A DNA stretch of 64,000 nucleotides from Prochlorococcus sp. AG-347-I21 (GCA_003279055.1 QCBP01000005.1:35034-99033), one strand, 5' to 3'. Positions 35,626-43,911 are shown, counted from the stretch's first letter. Program-made: numbers and translations. Notes: a model not told the origin generated them from the sequence alone.

Positions 35626-36831
35626 TTGAAACTTTTAAATAAATTATTAATAAAAAAAACTTTCAATAAAATAATTATTCCTTGGTATTCAATACCTTTA
35701 ATAGATAGATGGTTATTAGGGCAAATAATACCTCCTATGATATTTGCAATTTCTGCTTTTACAGTAATTTCATTATCTGTTGGGGTAATGTTCGATCTTA
35801 TAAGGAAAATAGTTGAATTTGGTTTGCCTTTATTTTTAGCTTTAAAAGTTCTTTTCTTTAGTTTACCAAGTTTTCTAGTTTTATCATTCCCAATGGCTGT
35901 TTTGCTCTCTACATTATTAGCCTATGGAAAATTATCGAGCAATTCTGAATTATTAGCCTTGAAATCTTTGGGTATAAAAACTTCACGAATTATTTCTCCA
36001 GCTATTGCTCTTTCAATATTTATGACAGGTTTGACTTTTTATTTTAATGACAATTTAGTTCCTGCAAGTAACAAGTTAGCTGAAAATACATTAAGAACTG
36101 GCATAGGAAGTTCTTTTAGCGGTGAGACAGGAAAAGATAATATTATGTTTGCAAGATATGGCTCCAGAATAAATGCATCAACTAAAAAGCCAACTAAGGC
36201 AAATACTTTTCTTACTCATATATTTTATGCTTCACGATATGAAAACAACATTATGAAAGGAGTTACACTATTAGATTTTGCTAGAGAAGATTTCCAGCAA
36301 ATTCTGAAGGCAAATACAGCTATATTTGACAAAAAAAACTCATCTTGGATATTTTCTCAAGGTAATATTGTATCAATTGCACCGAACGGACAAACTACAA
36401 ACATTCAATTTGAAGAATATACATACCCTTTTGTGGAAGGCCCCCTGGAGTTAGCAAAAGTGCCTAGAGATGCTAATGAAATGACTCTGAAGCAGGCTTT
36501 GAATGCAGAAAAGGTGTATAAAAAAACTGGAAACTTAAAAGAAATAAGAAGAATTCAAGTCCGCATTCAAGAAAAATTCACTTTACCTTTTGCATGCTTA
36601 GTATTTGGATTAATAGGTAGTAGTTTAGGATCCAAATCCAATTTAAGATCTTCAAAAAGTCAGGGATTTGGATTAAGCGTGATTCTCATATTAATTTATT
36701 ATGTAATGTCATTTGTATTCAGTTCATTTGGTGTAAAAGGTTTATTACATCCAATTCTTGCTGCTTGGTTACCTGTCTTAATTTCTATGAGCGGAGGAAT
36801 TTATTTCTTAAGAAAATCAAGTTCTCTATAA
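35626..36831 (+). CDS. LptF/LptG family permease (YjgP/YjgQ)
   Basis: 401 residues from a TTG start. Six helices: three at the N-terminus (LLGQIIPPMIFAISAFTVIS, LFLALKVLFFSLPSFLVLSF), a large periplasmic domain (about residues 130-300) and three at the C-terminus (FTLPFACLVFGLIGSSLGSK, LHPILAAWLPVLISMSGGIY). This is the LPS-export permease fold. SSNSELLALKSLGIKTSRII is the diagnostic coupling region. Inner-membrane component of the LPS transport bridge; F versus G cannot be told. Confidence 0.92.
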   Translation: MKLLNKLLIKKTFNKIIIPWYSIPLIDRWLLGQIIPPMIFAISAFTVISLSVGVMFDLIRKIVEFGLPLFLALKVLFFSLPSFLVLSFPMAVLLSTLLAYGKLSSNSELLALKSLGIKTSRIISPAIALSIFMTGLTFYFNDNLVPASNKLAENTLRTGIGSSFSGETGKDNIMFARYGSRINASTKKPTKANTFLTHIFYASRYENNIMKGVTLLDFAREDFQQILKANTAIFDKKNSSWIFSQGNIVSIAPNGQTTNIQFEEYTYPFVEGPLELAKVPRDANEMTLKQALNAEKVYKKTGNLKEIRRIQVRIQEKFTLPFACLVFGLIGSSLGSKSNLRSSKSQGFGLSVILILIYYVMSFVFSSFGVKGLLHPILAAWLPVLISMSGGIYFLRKSSSL

Positions 36832-36878
36832 TTTTTTCAAGCCCATAATTATAAATAAATTAATTTGATGAAAAGTTA

Positions 36879-37463
36879 TTAAATATTATCTATTCTTTTA
36901 TAACCATACCAATCAGGATAATTAGTTTCTTCAATAAAATTTTTTTCCTTAATCAACTCAATTTCCCATTTACCTATCTTTTTTATTAGTTCACAGTCAT
37001 CACAACTAAATAACTTTTCTAGAGAAGCAATATCATCTTTATGTTTCTTTTTACAGCCAATAAGCCATTTAGATTTAGCTATCTTTTTTGCCTCTAATTT
37101 AGTTGAAGCTGTAACAAGTCCAAACTCATGCTTTTCCTGCATAGAAGTTGGATCATAGCCTCCAATATTGACAAACCATAAATATTTTTTTAATTTGTTT
37201 GTTTTAACTAAATGCTTTTTTTGTATATTATCCTTTTCAAAATTTATTAAGTTAATCTTATAACCATCTATATATTTTATTTTTTTATAGCTATCAATAT
37301 GCAAACCTATGGGAGATCCAAACCAATCATCTCTTAAAGTATCATATGTATCCTCAATTTTAGATCCAATAACCCATCTAACATCATGTAGTTCAATATT
37401 AGCTTTTTTTGCTCTTCCTCCTAGCACAATCAAATAAAGAAAATAATTTTCTAATTTTTCCAC
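36879..37463 (-). CDS. DUF1543 family protein
   Basis: 194 residues. The DUF1543 signature LIVLGGRAKKANIELHDVRW is at the N-terminus, a second domain copy starts at YLWFVNIGGYDPTSMQEKHE and continues FGLVTASTKLEAKKIAKSKW. The family is soluble and its function unknown. Confidence 0.85.
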   Translation of the reverse strand: MEKLENYFLYLIVLGGRAKKANIELHDVRWVIGSKIEDTYDTLRDDWFGSPIGLHIDSYKKIKYIDGYKINLINFEKDNIQKKHLVKTNKLKKYLWFVNIGGYDPTSMQEKHEFGLVTASTKLEAKKIAKSKWLIGCKKKHKDDIASLEKLFSCDDCELIKKIGKWEIELIKEKNFIEETNYPDWYGYKRIDNI

Positions 37464-37546
37464 TTTAATAAGTAAAACCTACTGAAATTTAATTTAAAGT
37501 ATCAAGAATTATCTTGAAAACTATTTTTATTAAGTCATATATTTAC

Positions 37547-37690
37547 TTAATTAAACCAACCTTTTTTCTTTTCTTTAACTTTTGGTGAAGTCTGAATCTT
37601 AGGTGCTTCGTCAACTCTGCCTTTAATAATCATTAAGGGGACTATTGCCCATAGAGCTAAAAATAATATCCAGAATAGATAAATGTTCAT
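37547..37690 (-). CDS. 47-aa membrane microprotein
   Basis: ATG 37690 (minus) opens MNIYLFWILFLALWAIVPLM followed by a basic tail GRVDEAPKIQTSPKVKEKKK GWFN. One helix. The Lys-rich tail ending in GWFN is distinctive. Function unknown. Confidence 0.6.
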   Translation of the reverse strand: MNIYLFWILFLALWAIVPLMIIKGRVDEAPKIQTSPKVKEKKKGWFN

Positions 37691-37874
37691 AACATCAACG
37701 TTAAAAAATAATAATAAAATCAATTGAATGTGATTCGTGAGTTTCTTTTTAAAGTTCTAGTTTGAATGTATAATTAGAAACCAATTTTAACTAAAGCCAA
37801 AAATAGTCTAATAAATTTTATATAACTAATCAGGTTACCTTAAAAAATTTTAGAAAGTAAAAAATTAAAAATTT

Positions 37875-37985
37875 TTATCCAGCAATTAAAATAATCACAC
37901 TCAACAAAACCACTGCTTTGCTCCAGGATATGTAGAGTGCATTTTTATAATGACACGATAAAAATTTTTTCGTGAGTATTTTCAA
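37875..37985 (-). CDS. 36-aa microprotein with TTG start
   Basis: TTG 37985 (minus) opens MKILTKKFLSCHYKNALYIS, continuing WSKAVVLLSVIILIAG. The SCHYKNALYISWSKAV middle and a C-terminal helix look conserved-like. The start choice is uncertain. Function unknown. Confidence 0.4.
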   Translation of the reverse strand: MKILTKKFLSCHYKNALYISWSKAVVLLSVIILIAG

Positions 37986-38031
37986 CAGACCTAATTTTTA
38001 ACTAAAATTTAAATAGCAAAGTTAAAGATAT

Positions 38032-38187
38032 TTGAAAAAATGTGATTTATGTCATAAGCCAGATAAAATTCATTACAGAGTTAAATCCACAATTTATAAA
38101 GACTGGATTTTTTGTTGCAAGGAATGTTGGAATGAAATTTCTAAAGATAATAATTATTCCTACGGTGGAACAAGAAAGTCAAAATAA
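38032..38187 (+). CDS. 51-aa zinc-ribbon-like microprotein (TTG start)
   Basis: TTG 38032 opens MKKCDLCHKPDKIHYRVKST followed by IYKDWIFCCKECWNEISKDN and ends YSYGGTRKSK. The CDLC ... CCKEC arrangement is a treble-clef/zinc-ribbon pair. An overlapping frame starting with GTG at 38042 is longer but makes no sense as a protein. Likely nucleic-acid or protein binding; function unknown. Confidence 0.65.
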   Translation: MKKCDLCHKPDKIHYRVKSTIYKDWIFCCKECWNEISKDNNYSYGGTRKSK

Positions 38188-38382
38188 TCAATTTACCTGT
38201 AAGCTAATATGCAAAAAAGATCAAGTAATTTAAAGGCTTAGAAATTTATAAAATTACGTTAAATAAGAACTTGACAATTAATGATGATTTATAAACATGA
38301 TTTATAAAAATTATCAACAAAAATAGCTTTCTTTTTTTTATTTGATTTATCTTTTTAATGTACTTTTTTTTGTAATAGAGTC

Positions 38383-38832
38383 TTGTCTTATTTTGCTAAA
38401 CCAAACTTTATAGTTTATGACGAATGGTTTGATAATGATTTAAAAAAAACTAAACTTAATTTTAAAGAAAAAAAAATAAAAAAAATTTCAAACATACATG
38501 AATTTTTTTATGAACAATCAAATTACAAAGTTGGGGCCTCTGAAAATAACTTGCAAATAGACATTTATGAAAATAGTGAAGAACTATTTAATAATTATTA
38601 TATTGAAAATAACTCAAAAAAATATGCTTCATTAACATTTAAAAAGTTTCAATTCTTTGAAAAAATTGCCAAAAACAAATTTAAATTTAATATCAAAAAG
38701 AAAATAATTTACTCTTTATCAATTTTTGGATTTGTAATTATTTTGGGATTACTATTATTTTTTATTTCGCAATCTAAAAAAAATGAATCAAACTTAACAA
38801 ATAAATCAATTTTATTAGAAAAAAGATTTTAA
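38383..38832 (+). CDS. Hypothetical protein with one C-terminal membrane helix
   Basis: 149 residues from a TTG start. Lys/Asn-rich N-terminal part with NFIVYDEWFDNDLKKTKLNF, a helix near residues 109-130 (IIYSLSIFGFVIILGLLLFF), and a short tail. It looks like a tail-anchored protein with a soluble domain. No family recognised. It is convergent with the next gene (4-bp gap). Confidence 0.55.
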   Translation: MSYFAKPNFIVYDEWFDNDLKKTKLNFKEKKIKKISNIHEFFYEQSNYKVGASENNLQIDIYENSEELFNNYYIENNSKKYASLTFKKFQFFEKIAKNKFKFNIKKKIIYSLSIFGFVIILGLLLFFISQSKKNESNLTNKSILLEKRF

Positions 38833-38836
38833 TTTT

Positions 38837-39313
38837 CTAAAAAAAATCATTAATTTCTTTTTTTATAGATTTATATTCTAAATTAATTTCATTAATAAAT
38901 TTATATACTTCTTTTTTAGTATTCTTATATTCATTTATTTTTTGGTTGGTTTTCTTATAGAAAATAGATTCAAATTTTCCTGGACTTACCTCTTCAATCC
39001 AATATGCCGCTAAACAATAAATTTGGTTTGGAACAAAAGTTATAATAAATAAATTTTTGGAATTTTTATATTGATCAATTATCTTATTAGCGAAATTACC
39101 TTTTGTTTTTTTAGTCCCAAATAGAGTAATATCTTTTACTAAAGGCTTTAAATTCTTCGATAGTTTTTTACTTTTTTCTAATGTATTTCTAGAAATTATT
39201 TTTTCAAAAGAATAGCAATAATCGAAAATACTAGTATTTTCTTTTTTTGAAGGATATATAGTTATGAGTGAACTAAAAAGTAAAAAAGAAATTAAAAGAA
39301 ATTTTTTGAACAT
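38837..39313 (-). CDS. Exported hypothetical protein
   Basis: 158 residues from ATG 39313, which places a clean signal peptide (MFKKFLLISFLLFSSLITIY) at the start; an upstream ATG at 39358 adds 15 residues. The body has two Cys (FDYCYSFEKI, NQIYCLAAYWIEEVSPGKFE) that may pair after export. Unknown function. Confidence 0.6.
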   Translation of the reverse strand: MFKKFLLISFLLFSSLITIYPSKKENTSIFDYCYSFEKIISRNTLEKSKKLSKNLKPLVKDITLFGTKKTKGNFANKIIDQYKNSKNLFIITFVPNQIYCLAAYWIEEVSPGKFESIFYKKTNQKINEYKNTKKEVYKFINEINLEYKSIKKEINDFF

Positions 39314-39511
39314 TTTTATTTTGATAAGATTTATCATTTCATAAATATAAAAAGACAATTCATAAATTACTATTAATTTCCTTAAAAAGATTCACATTAA
39401 TTAAAAAGGATTTCTATTAATTGAGCTAAAACTCTTTTAGAAAACTTTAAAAGTTTTCAGACTAATTAAGTATTTATCAAATGCATAAAATTTTTTTCAT
39501 ATAATAAGATT

Positions 39512-39892
39512 ATGAAAGTTCCAATTTTGAATCATAAAAGTATCAAATCTTTTTTAGATTTTTTTTCAAGATTATCAATTTCAGCAATATTTATCTCAGC
39601 CATACCAAGCAAAATAAATGATTTTGAAAGAAAAGTTGAATATATTTCTTCAAAAGGAATTCCTGAACCAATTTCATCTATTCTTCTAGTGGGAGCAATT
39701 ATATGTCTTATCTTGGGTTCTGGATTTTTTATATTTGGAGAAAATCAAAAAATCGGTTCTGTCTTTTTATTACTATTTATAATTCCAACAACAATAATTT
39801 TTCATGTATTCCCTTTTCACCAAAGAGCAGTATTTATGAATCTCGGATTGATAGGCGGATTAATTATTTCTGCAATAAGGAAACCAAAATAA
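39512..39892 (+). CDS. DoxX family membrane protein (short)
   Basis: 126 residues. FFSRLSISAIFISAIPSKINDFERKV is the DoxX start, followed by ILLVGAIICLILGSGFFIFG and FLLLFIIPTTIIFHVFPFHQ. Four helices. Shorter than the DoxX protein at 12469 and without its soluble tail. Confidence 0.8.
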   Translation: MKVPILNHKSIKSFLDFFSRLSISAIFISAIPSKINDFERKVEYISSKGIPEPISSILLVGAIICLILGSGFFIFGENQKIGSVFLLLFIIPTTIIFHVFPFHQRAVFMNLGLIGGLIISAIRKPK

Positions 39893-39926
39893 ATTACTTA
39901 ATACAAGAAACCTAAATATTTTTTTT

Positions 39927-40121
39927 TTAATTTTTTTCTCTTAATTTTGGGAAGCAATTTGCAATATGAATTAATTCATAAACCTCTTTGCTATCGTATT
40001 TTTTATTCGGGATTCCACTTCCCACCTCTATGCCTTTGTCTTTCATCTTCTTTAATATCAGTTCTTGTCTTTGCATACTTGACATAGACTTAAACCTTTT
40101 AGTTCGTTCTTCTTTATTCAC
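39927..40121 (-). CDS. 64-aa basic hypothetical protein
   Basis: Opens MNKEERTKRFKSMSSMQRQE, continues LILKKMKDKGIEVGSGIPNKK and ends YELIHIANCFPKLREKN. Basic, soluble, maybe nucleic-acid binding. A ribosome-site-like GAAG lies upstream. Function unknown. Confidence 0.5.
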   Translation of the reverse strand: MNKEERTKRFKSMSSMQRQELILKKMKDKGIEVGSGIPNKKYDSKEVYELIHIANCFPKLREKN

Positions 40122-40164
40122 TAGATCTTAATTTAGTTAAACTTTATTATTAAGGTTATATCAA

Positions 40165-40287
40165 TTAGCGATTCATTAAATAAGTAAGAAAGCCAGTAAA
40201 TGTAAGTAATTTAAATCCAATAAAGAAAGGCAAATATTTTTTTACTTTTTTGCCAACAGGCAATAATTTGTTTAATGAATTGATCAT
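40165..40287 (-). CDS. 40-aa membrane microprotein
   Basis: ATG 40287 (minus) opens MINSLNKLLPVGKKVKKYLP followed by FFIGFKLLTFTGFLTYLMNR. A basic amphipathic start and one short helix. Function unknown. Confidence 0.45.
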   Translation of the reverse strand: MINSLNKLLPVGKKVKKYLPFFIGFKLLTFTGFLTYLMNR

Positions 40288-40409
40288 GATTTACATTAAA
40301 AATCTAATTATCTGAAACATCTTAACGAATTTTTTTTAGAATTATTCCATTTCGATTTGTACATTTTAAATAGTAGATCTAAACTAGAAGGATTACGTCC
40401 CTTTTTTTT

Positions 40410-40796
40410 ATGAATGATAAAGAAACAATCATTTCATTATTAAATGAGTTTGCTAATCCAAAAAAAATGGCCTCATTTTTTGTTAATAATGCGACTCCAG
40501 GTTTCTTATTCATAAGACCCAGTGGTAATCCTATAGATGCAAAAGGGTTCGAACAAATGATTAGTGGTGATATAGTTCAAGAAAAGGCAGAAATAACCAA
40601 AATTCACCGATTCGAATTTTTAAGCGAAAATATAGTAATGTGCATTTTTACACTAGGTTCAAAATTTACTTATAAAGGTACACCTAATGATGACTTACCA
40701 ACAGTTACGTCAATTTTTAAAAAAGTAAATAATGTTTGGAAAATTCACTGGATGCAAAGATCTACAGGAAATTCGGATTTATCTTTATGGGATTAG
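40410..40796 (+). CDS. SnoaL/NTF2-like fold protein
   Basis: 128 residues. TIISLLNEFANPKKMASFFV, FIRPSGNPIDAKGFEQMISG, ITKIHRFEFLSENIVMCIFT and VTSIFKKVNNVWKIHWMQRS follow the helix-then-curved-sheet order of the DUF4440/SnoaL group, ending with the typical WKIxxxQxS. Small ligand-binding or isomerase-like protein; role unknown. Confidence 0.75.
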   Translation: MNDKETIISLLNEFANPKKMASFFVNNATPGFLFIRPSGNPIDAKGFEQMISGDIVQEKAEITKIHRFEFLSENIVMCIFTLGSKFTYKGTPNDDLPTVTSIFKKVNNVWKIHWMQRSTGNSDLSLWD

Positions 40797-41277
40797 CAAA
40801 GTTAAAAGCTCTTTTAATGGTGCTACTACTTTGTAGGTAGTTCTTTTATTGGTTTAATTTTGTATTTTATAAAATAAATAACTCAAATAAAGAATACCCA
40901 GTAACTATTTCTTTTTTTAGAAAACAATTGCTTCTTTTATGCTAAGTTATTTGATTTTCAGGTAAAAATTAAAACTTTAGACAGACTAACGCCTATATCT
41001 AAAGCCAATAAAGCAATTAGTAACTTACTCATTTTTTAGAACTCTCAACTATTTTTTTGTAAAGTTCCTCAGAAATAGGTTGCATAACCTTTTAAAAATC
41101 TAATTACAAATTAATTATTTTAAAAATAATTTCTCGTTACTAAATATACGAATATATGAATTTTTAAATATGCAAAAAATATATTTACTATAAGTTCTTC
41201 TTATAAAGTATTAATAAATACTTAATCTAAAAACTTCGATAAATGTCCAAACTTGTTTAAAAAAGAAATTAGGAATC
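40797..41277. other. AT-rich gap with only very short frames
   Basis: Two tiny minus-strand frames with an ATGA overlap occur near 40975-41088 (18 and 24 codons, the second MSKLLIALLALDIGVSLSKV). They are too short to call. Otherwise I see nothing here. Confidence 0.4.
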
Positions 41278-41379
41278 TTATTTCAAGTAAATAGATCCTC
41301 TATAAGTAAGCTTTATAATCTTTTCTTCTTGTTTTCTACAATATACGAATGACTTTCCATTGAAATACATATTTACCAT
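41278..41379 (-). CDS. 33-aa microprotein, DUF4278-like
   Basis: ATG 41379 (minus) with AAGGAG seven bases upstream opens MVNMYFNGKSFVYCRKQEEK and ends IIKLTYRGSIYLK. The KLTYRGxxY end is the core of DUF4278 proteins. It is preceded by a GC-rich structured leader (41390-41470). Good ribosome site and leader support a real, regulated small gene. Confidence 0.6.
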   Translation of the reverse strand: MVNMYFNGKSFVYCRKQEEKIIKLTYRGSIYLK

Positions 41380-41384
41380 GATGC

Positions 41385-41480
41385 AGCTCCTTAACTTGCT
41401 CAAGTCCCCGTCCTATGGCTTGAGTCGTACTGCGGTCTATCAGATGGTAGATCGGACGATTTTGTAGTATTCACTACAAT
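41385..41480 (-). ncRNA. Structured 5' leader or small RNA upstream of the 33-aa gene
   Basis: Read on the minus strand this segment contains a 7-bp perfect hairpin TTGTAGT/ACTACAA (41462-41479), a TCTA..TAGA hairpin and a CTCAAG/CTTGAG hairpin with GGACGGGG in its loop, then the AAGGAG site of the microprotein. The GC content is far above the surroundings. It may be a regulatory leader or the 5' half of a dual-function RNA that also carries the 33-codon frame. Confidence 0.45.
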
Positions 41481-41984
41481 CTATTTATAAAGTATTTATA
41501 CTTAGATGTCAATACTTAATAGAAACTAAACTTCAATTTAAAAGTAGATTCGGCTCTCATAAACTCCCGAACAAGAATATAGAACATATAACTACGAGTA
41601 ACTCCCATAAAAACCGAAACAAATACTAGAACTACACAAATAGGGCAATGTGGGAATCCCATTATTTATTTTCCAATATAAATTTCAATTCAGTCTCTGC
41701 GTTACGAATGTCAATTCTTCTCTTAAGTAGTTTAAAAAATTTAATTATTTTTTTCAAAATTAAACCTTCTTTAGGCAACAATAATAATATTATTCTAAGG
41801 ATCAATATATCAATGAGCAAAAATACTGAATCCATTGATATAACTATATTTTTGTAGCCTCCCTATACAATAAACAACCCCAACATACGCTCAAATTATT
41901 TTAATCAATTAACCCGTAAATGCTTATTCAGAAGCAATTGAATCATTGGTAATAGTTATCTTGCAATACTATTTTTCTTTTGCT
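41481..41984. other. 504-bp gap with no supported gene
   Basis: Short frames exist on both strands (for example a 30-codon minus-strand frame at about 41540-41630), but none has a ribosome site or recognisable product. Probable promoter region for the structured leader. Confidence 0.4.
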
Positions 41985-42032
41985 AAAAAAATAGAGCGGG
42001 CTAAAGTCCAATACTCCACGAGGATTTAGTCC
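41985..42032 (-). terminator. Hairpin with minus-strand T-run
   Basis: AGCGGGCTAAAGTCC pairs with GGATTTAGTCCGCT (one bulge, one G-U) around a 12-base loop. On the minus strand it is followed by CTATTTTTTT, as for an intrinsic terminator. The loop side carries one arm of a 17-bp inverted repeat (42014-42030, partner 42168-42184). What transcript it ends is not clear; no minus-strand gene lies directly upstream. Confidence 0.55.
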
Positions 42033-42178
42033 GCTGCCAAAGTCTGAGAGTGCAAATTTTTCTTAATTAATATGCAAGGATGCTTTATGAGGTAAATATC
42101 TTGATTGCGGAATAAATTTATTTTGTATATTGCTATTACAAAAATGATGAGTTTATTTAAATTAGTTACTAAATCCTC

Positions 42179-42298
42179 GTGGAGAAAGCTTTAGTAAATT
42201 TCTTTTATTGGTTACTGATAAGATCAGCCGAATCTCATTATGGAGAATCATTTGTATCTGTAGAAGTTCCATCTAATTCAATCAAAAGTTTTTCTTGA
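42179..42298 (+). CDS. 39-aa microprotein of the WxLxxSAESxYG family
   Basis: GTG 42179 opens MEKALVNFFYWLLIRSAESH followed by YGESFVSVEVPSNS. A paralogue at 53247-53354 reads MEKSFLNFIYWILVKSAESY YGDS. The GTG lies in a CCTCGTGGAG inverted-repeat arm (42168-42184), so start and possible RNA structure coincide. Function unknown. Confidence 0.6.
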   Translation: MEKALVNFFYWLLIRSAESHYGESFVSVEVPSNSIKSFS

Positions 42299-42443
42299 TT
42301 TTAGAAAGTTTTTAATACTTAAATTCATAGCTTTCTGAAAATTGAATAACTAATTTGAGTTAAGTTGGTTAATTATCTCTATTGCAAATAAAGATAAGGT
42401 TGTTAATCTTGCACTTAAAGAAGAAACTTAATTTCTTAAACTG

Positions 42444-42653
42444 ATGCAATTTGATCATTTAAATTTCAATGAAGATGATGGCCTCATGTCCATAGAAGAT
42501 TTAAGGGCTTTACGTCTTCGAAAAAAGAAAATTGAAAGTGATAAGAAAGCTAGAAAGTATATCCTGGATATAAATCAAAGATATAGAAAAATGAGTACTC
42601 GCAAAAGTAATAACTTTTTAAGGAATATGAACCCTTTTAAAAAAGCCGCATAA
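42444..42653 (+). CDS. 69-aa basic hypothetical protein
   Basis: Opens MQFDHLNFNEDDGLMSIEDL, then RALRLRKKKIESDKKARKYI and ends LRNMNPFKKAA. Acidic N-terminus, strongly basic helical middle and end. Perhaps nucleic-acid binding. A terminator hairpin follows about 90 bp downstream. Confidence 0.6.
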   Translation: MQFDHLNFNEDDGLMSIEDLRALRLRKKKIESDKKARKYILDINQRYRKMSTRKSNNFLRNMNPFKKAA

Positions 42654-42742
42654 ATTGTAAATCTTGATTTTATTAATTTGTTTAACTTTGCAACTTTCAG
42701 AGTAAGATTTTAATGGTGTTTCTTTGGAAGAGTTTCACCAAG

Positions 42743-42769
42743 AGGGGTCAATTTTTGGCCCCTTCTTTG
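42743..42769 (+). terminator. Intrinsic terminator-like hairpin
   Basis: AGGGGTCAA (42743-42751) / TTGGCCCCT (42755-42763) 9-bp stem with one G-U pair, TTT loop, followed by TCTTTG. It would terminate the 69-aa gene's transcript. Confidence 0.65.
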
Positions 42770-42978
42770 CGGAGATATTTTTTAATTGAAACTCGTTATA
42801 AAATTAAAGTAATACTTTCCTAGAAGGCGAAAGTGATGTAAATCTTTTGTTTAAAGTTTTTATTACCACTTAATGAAAACTCTATTTCTTCAACTAAATC
42901 CTCTTATTAAAAAAACAAAAGTTTTAGCTTATGGACCATTTCCCATAATTTATTGAAATTTTTCATTTGCGATTTTTA

Positions 42979-43182
42979 ATGGCTTTACCTACAAGTTGGG
43001 AATTCTACAAAGAAATTGAAACTAAAACTCTATGGGTCAATATTTGTACCCAAAATTTAGAAGGAGTAGCTATTTCGATCAATAAATGGTGGAAGACAAG
43101 ATATCCAGCATACAAAATCAGAATAGTTTCTAAAAAAGAATTTGAGCTAGTAAAAATGCAAGCTGAGAAAAAGGAGCAATAA
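42979..43182 (+). CDS. 67-aa conserved-looking hypothetical protein
   Basis: ATG 42979 opens MALPTSWEFYKEIETKTLWV, then NICTQNLEGVAISINKWWKT and RYPAYKIRIVSKKEFELVKM. Compact alpha/beta look with aromatic residues. An in-frame TTG 12 bp upstream is a weaker start. Function unknown. Confidence 0.6.
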   Translation: MALPTSWEFYKEIETKTLWVNICTQNLEGVAISINKWWKTRYPAYKIRIVSKKEFELVKMQAEKKEQ

Positions 43183-43258
43183 ACTTATTCTTTGGTAAAT
43201 ATCGATGCTGAATATTTAATTTTTGCAGCTATTATAAGAACAAAGAATTAAATAACAA

Positions 43259-43414
43259 ATGAACTCTGCATTTGCAAAAGTCTCAAATTTGAAAGTTAAC
43301 AGGGCTTCTAAAATAGCTATTACTCTCGCATCATCAACTTTCTTTTTGTATGCCTTGGGTCAAGCACCAATTTTAAAAAATATTCTTGCAGGTGCCTTCT
43401 CTTGCTCTGGCTAA
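43259..43414 (+). CDS. 51-aa membrane microprotein
   Basis: ATG 43259 opens MNSAFAKVSNLKVNRASKIA with a helix ITLASSTFFLYALGQAPILK and ends ILAGAFSCSG. Possibly a short exported or thylakoid peptide. Function unknown. The palindromic repeat copy 1 follows 47 bp later. Confidence 0.5.
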   Translation: MNSAFAKVSNLKVNRASKIAITLASSTFFLYALGQAPILKNILAGAFSCSG

Positions 43415-43460
43415 ATAAAATACTGTTTTTTAAAGAAGCTTAAGAGCTAAAGTAGACTGT

Positions 43461-43506
43461 GATTGACAGTCGATCTAAACTTAGAGGGATAAACCCCTCT
43501 TTTTTA
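43461..43506 (+). repeat. Palindromic intergenic element, copy 1
   Basis: Contains GATTGACAGTCGATCTAA (43461-43478) followed by the hairpin GAGGG-ATAAA-CCCCTC and TTTTTT. Same element as at 54876, 56653, 57207 and 57825. It lies before the operon of tiny membrane proteins. Confidence 0.8.
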
Positions 43507-43565
43507 ATGTTTAATAGATTTATTGCTGAAAAGATAATGACTCTTCTTATTTCTCTTTTCAGCTG

Positions 43566-43682
43566 ATGAATATTTCCCCGCACCTATTAATTGATATTGT
43601 GATATTAAGCGCTGCCCTCACGATAACTTTGGTATTAAGAGCAAAAGGTAATGCTGCCAGACAAGAAAAAGAAAATAAATGA
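43566..43682 (+). CDS. 38-aa membrane microprotein, operon member 1
   Basis: ATG 43566 opens MNISPHLLIDIVILSAALTI followed by TLVLRAKGNAARQEKENK. One helix plus basic tail. Its stop overlaps the next start (ATGA at 43679). A preceding 19-codon frame (43507-43566) ends in TGATG at this start and could be a leader peptide. Confidence 0.6.
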   Translation: MNISPHLLIDIVILSAALTITLVLRAKGNAARQEKENK

Positions 43683-43819
43683 TTACTAAAGAAGAAGAAA
43701 AAGAATTTAAAAAACCTAAATTATATAGATTTTGGAACTTTCTTATTTATGGAAGTTCCATAGCTATTGGAGTTTTCTTAGTTTATTTATATTCTGCTTA
43801 TGTCTTTATAAATAAATGA
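43679..43819 (+). CDS. 46-aa membrane microprotein, operon member 2
   Basis: ATG 43679 opens MITKEEEKEFKKPKLYRFWN with a helix FLIYGSSIAIGVFLVYLYSA. Linked by ATGA overlaps to the genes on both sides, so translation is coupled. Function unknown. Confidence 0.65.
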   Translation: MITKEEEKEFKKPKLYRFWNFLIYGSSIAIGVFLVYLYSAYVFINK

Positions 43820-43911
43820 CTTACATCTACGGCATAGCGATTACTTATGGGGTTGTAAGTCTTTTATTGCTTGGTGGGTTTGCATACTTTACTTTTAAAA
43901 TGAGACGCTAA
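43816..43911 (+). CDS. 31-aa membrane microprotein, operon member 3
   Basis: ATG 43816 opens MTYIYGIAITYGVVSLLLLG followed by GFAYFTFKMRR. One helix with a basic end, resembling tiny photosynthetic or oxidase subunits in layout. Coupled to the upstream gene by ATGA. Confidence 0.6.
   Translation: MTYIYGIAITYGVVSLLLLGGFAYFTFKMRR

Noticed and set aside
38042..38233. 63-codon GTG-started frame
   Set aside because: It overlaps the zinc-ribbon frame at 38032 and lacks any motif or ribosome site.
40965..41088. Two overlapping tiny minus-strand frames (18 and 24 codons)
   Set aside because: ATGA overlap is attractive, but the length is too small and there is no supporting homology or repeat.
41648..41857. 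69-codon frame with Met-Ser-rich product
   Set aside because: No ribosome site and low-complexity composition of translated AT-rich DNA.
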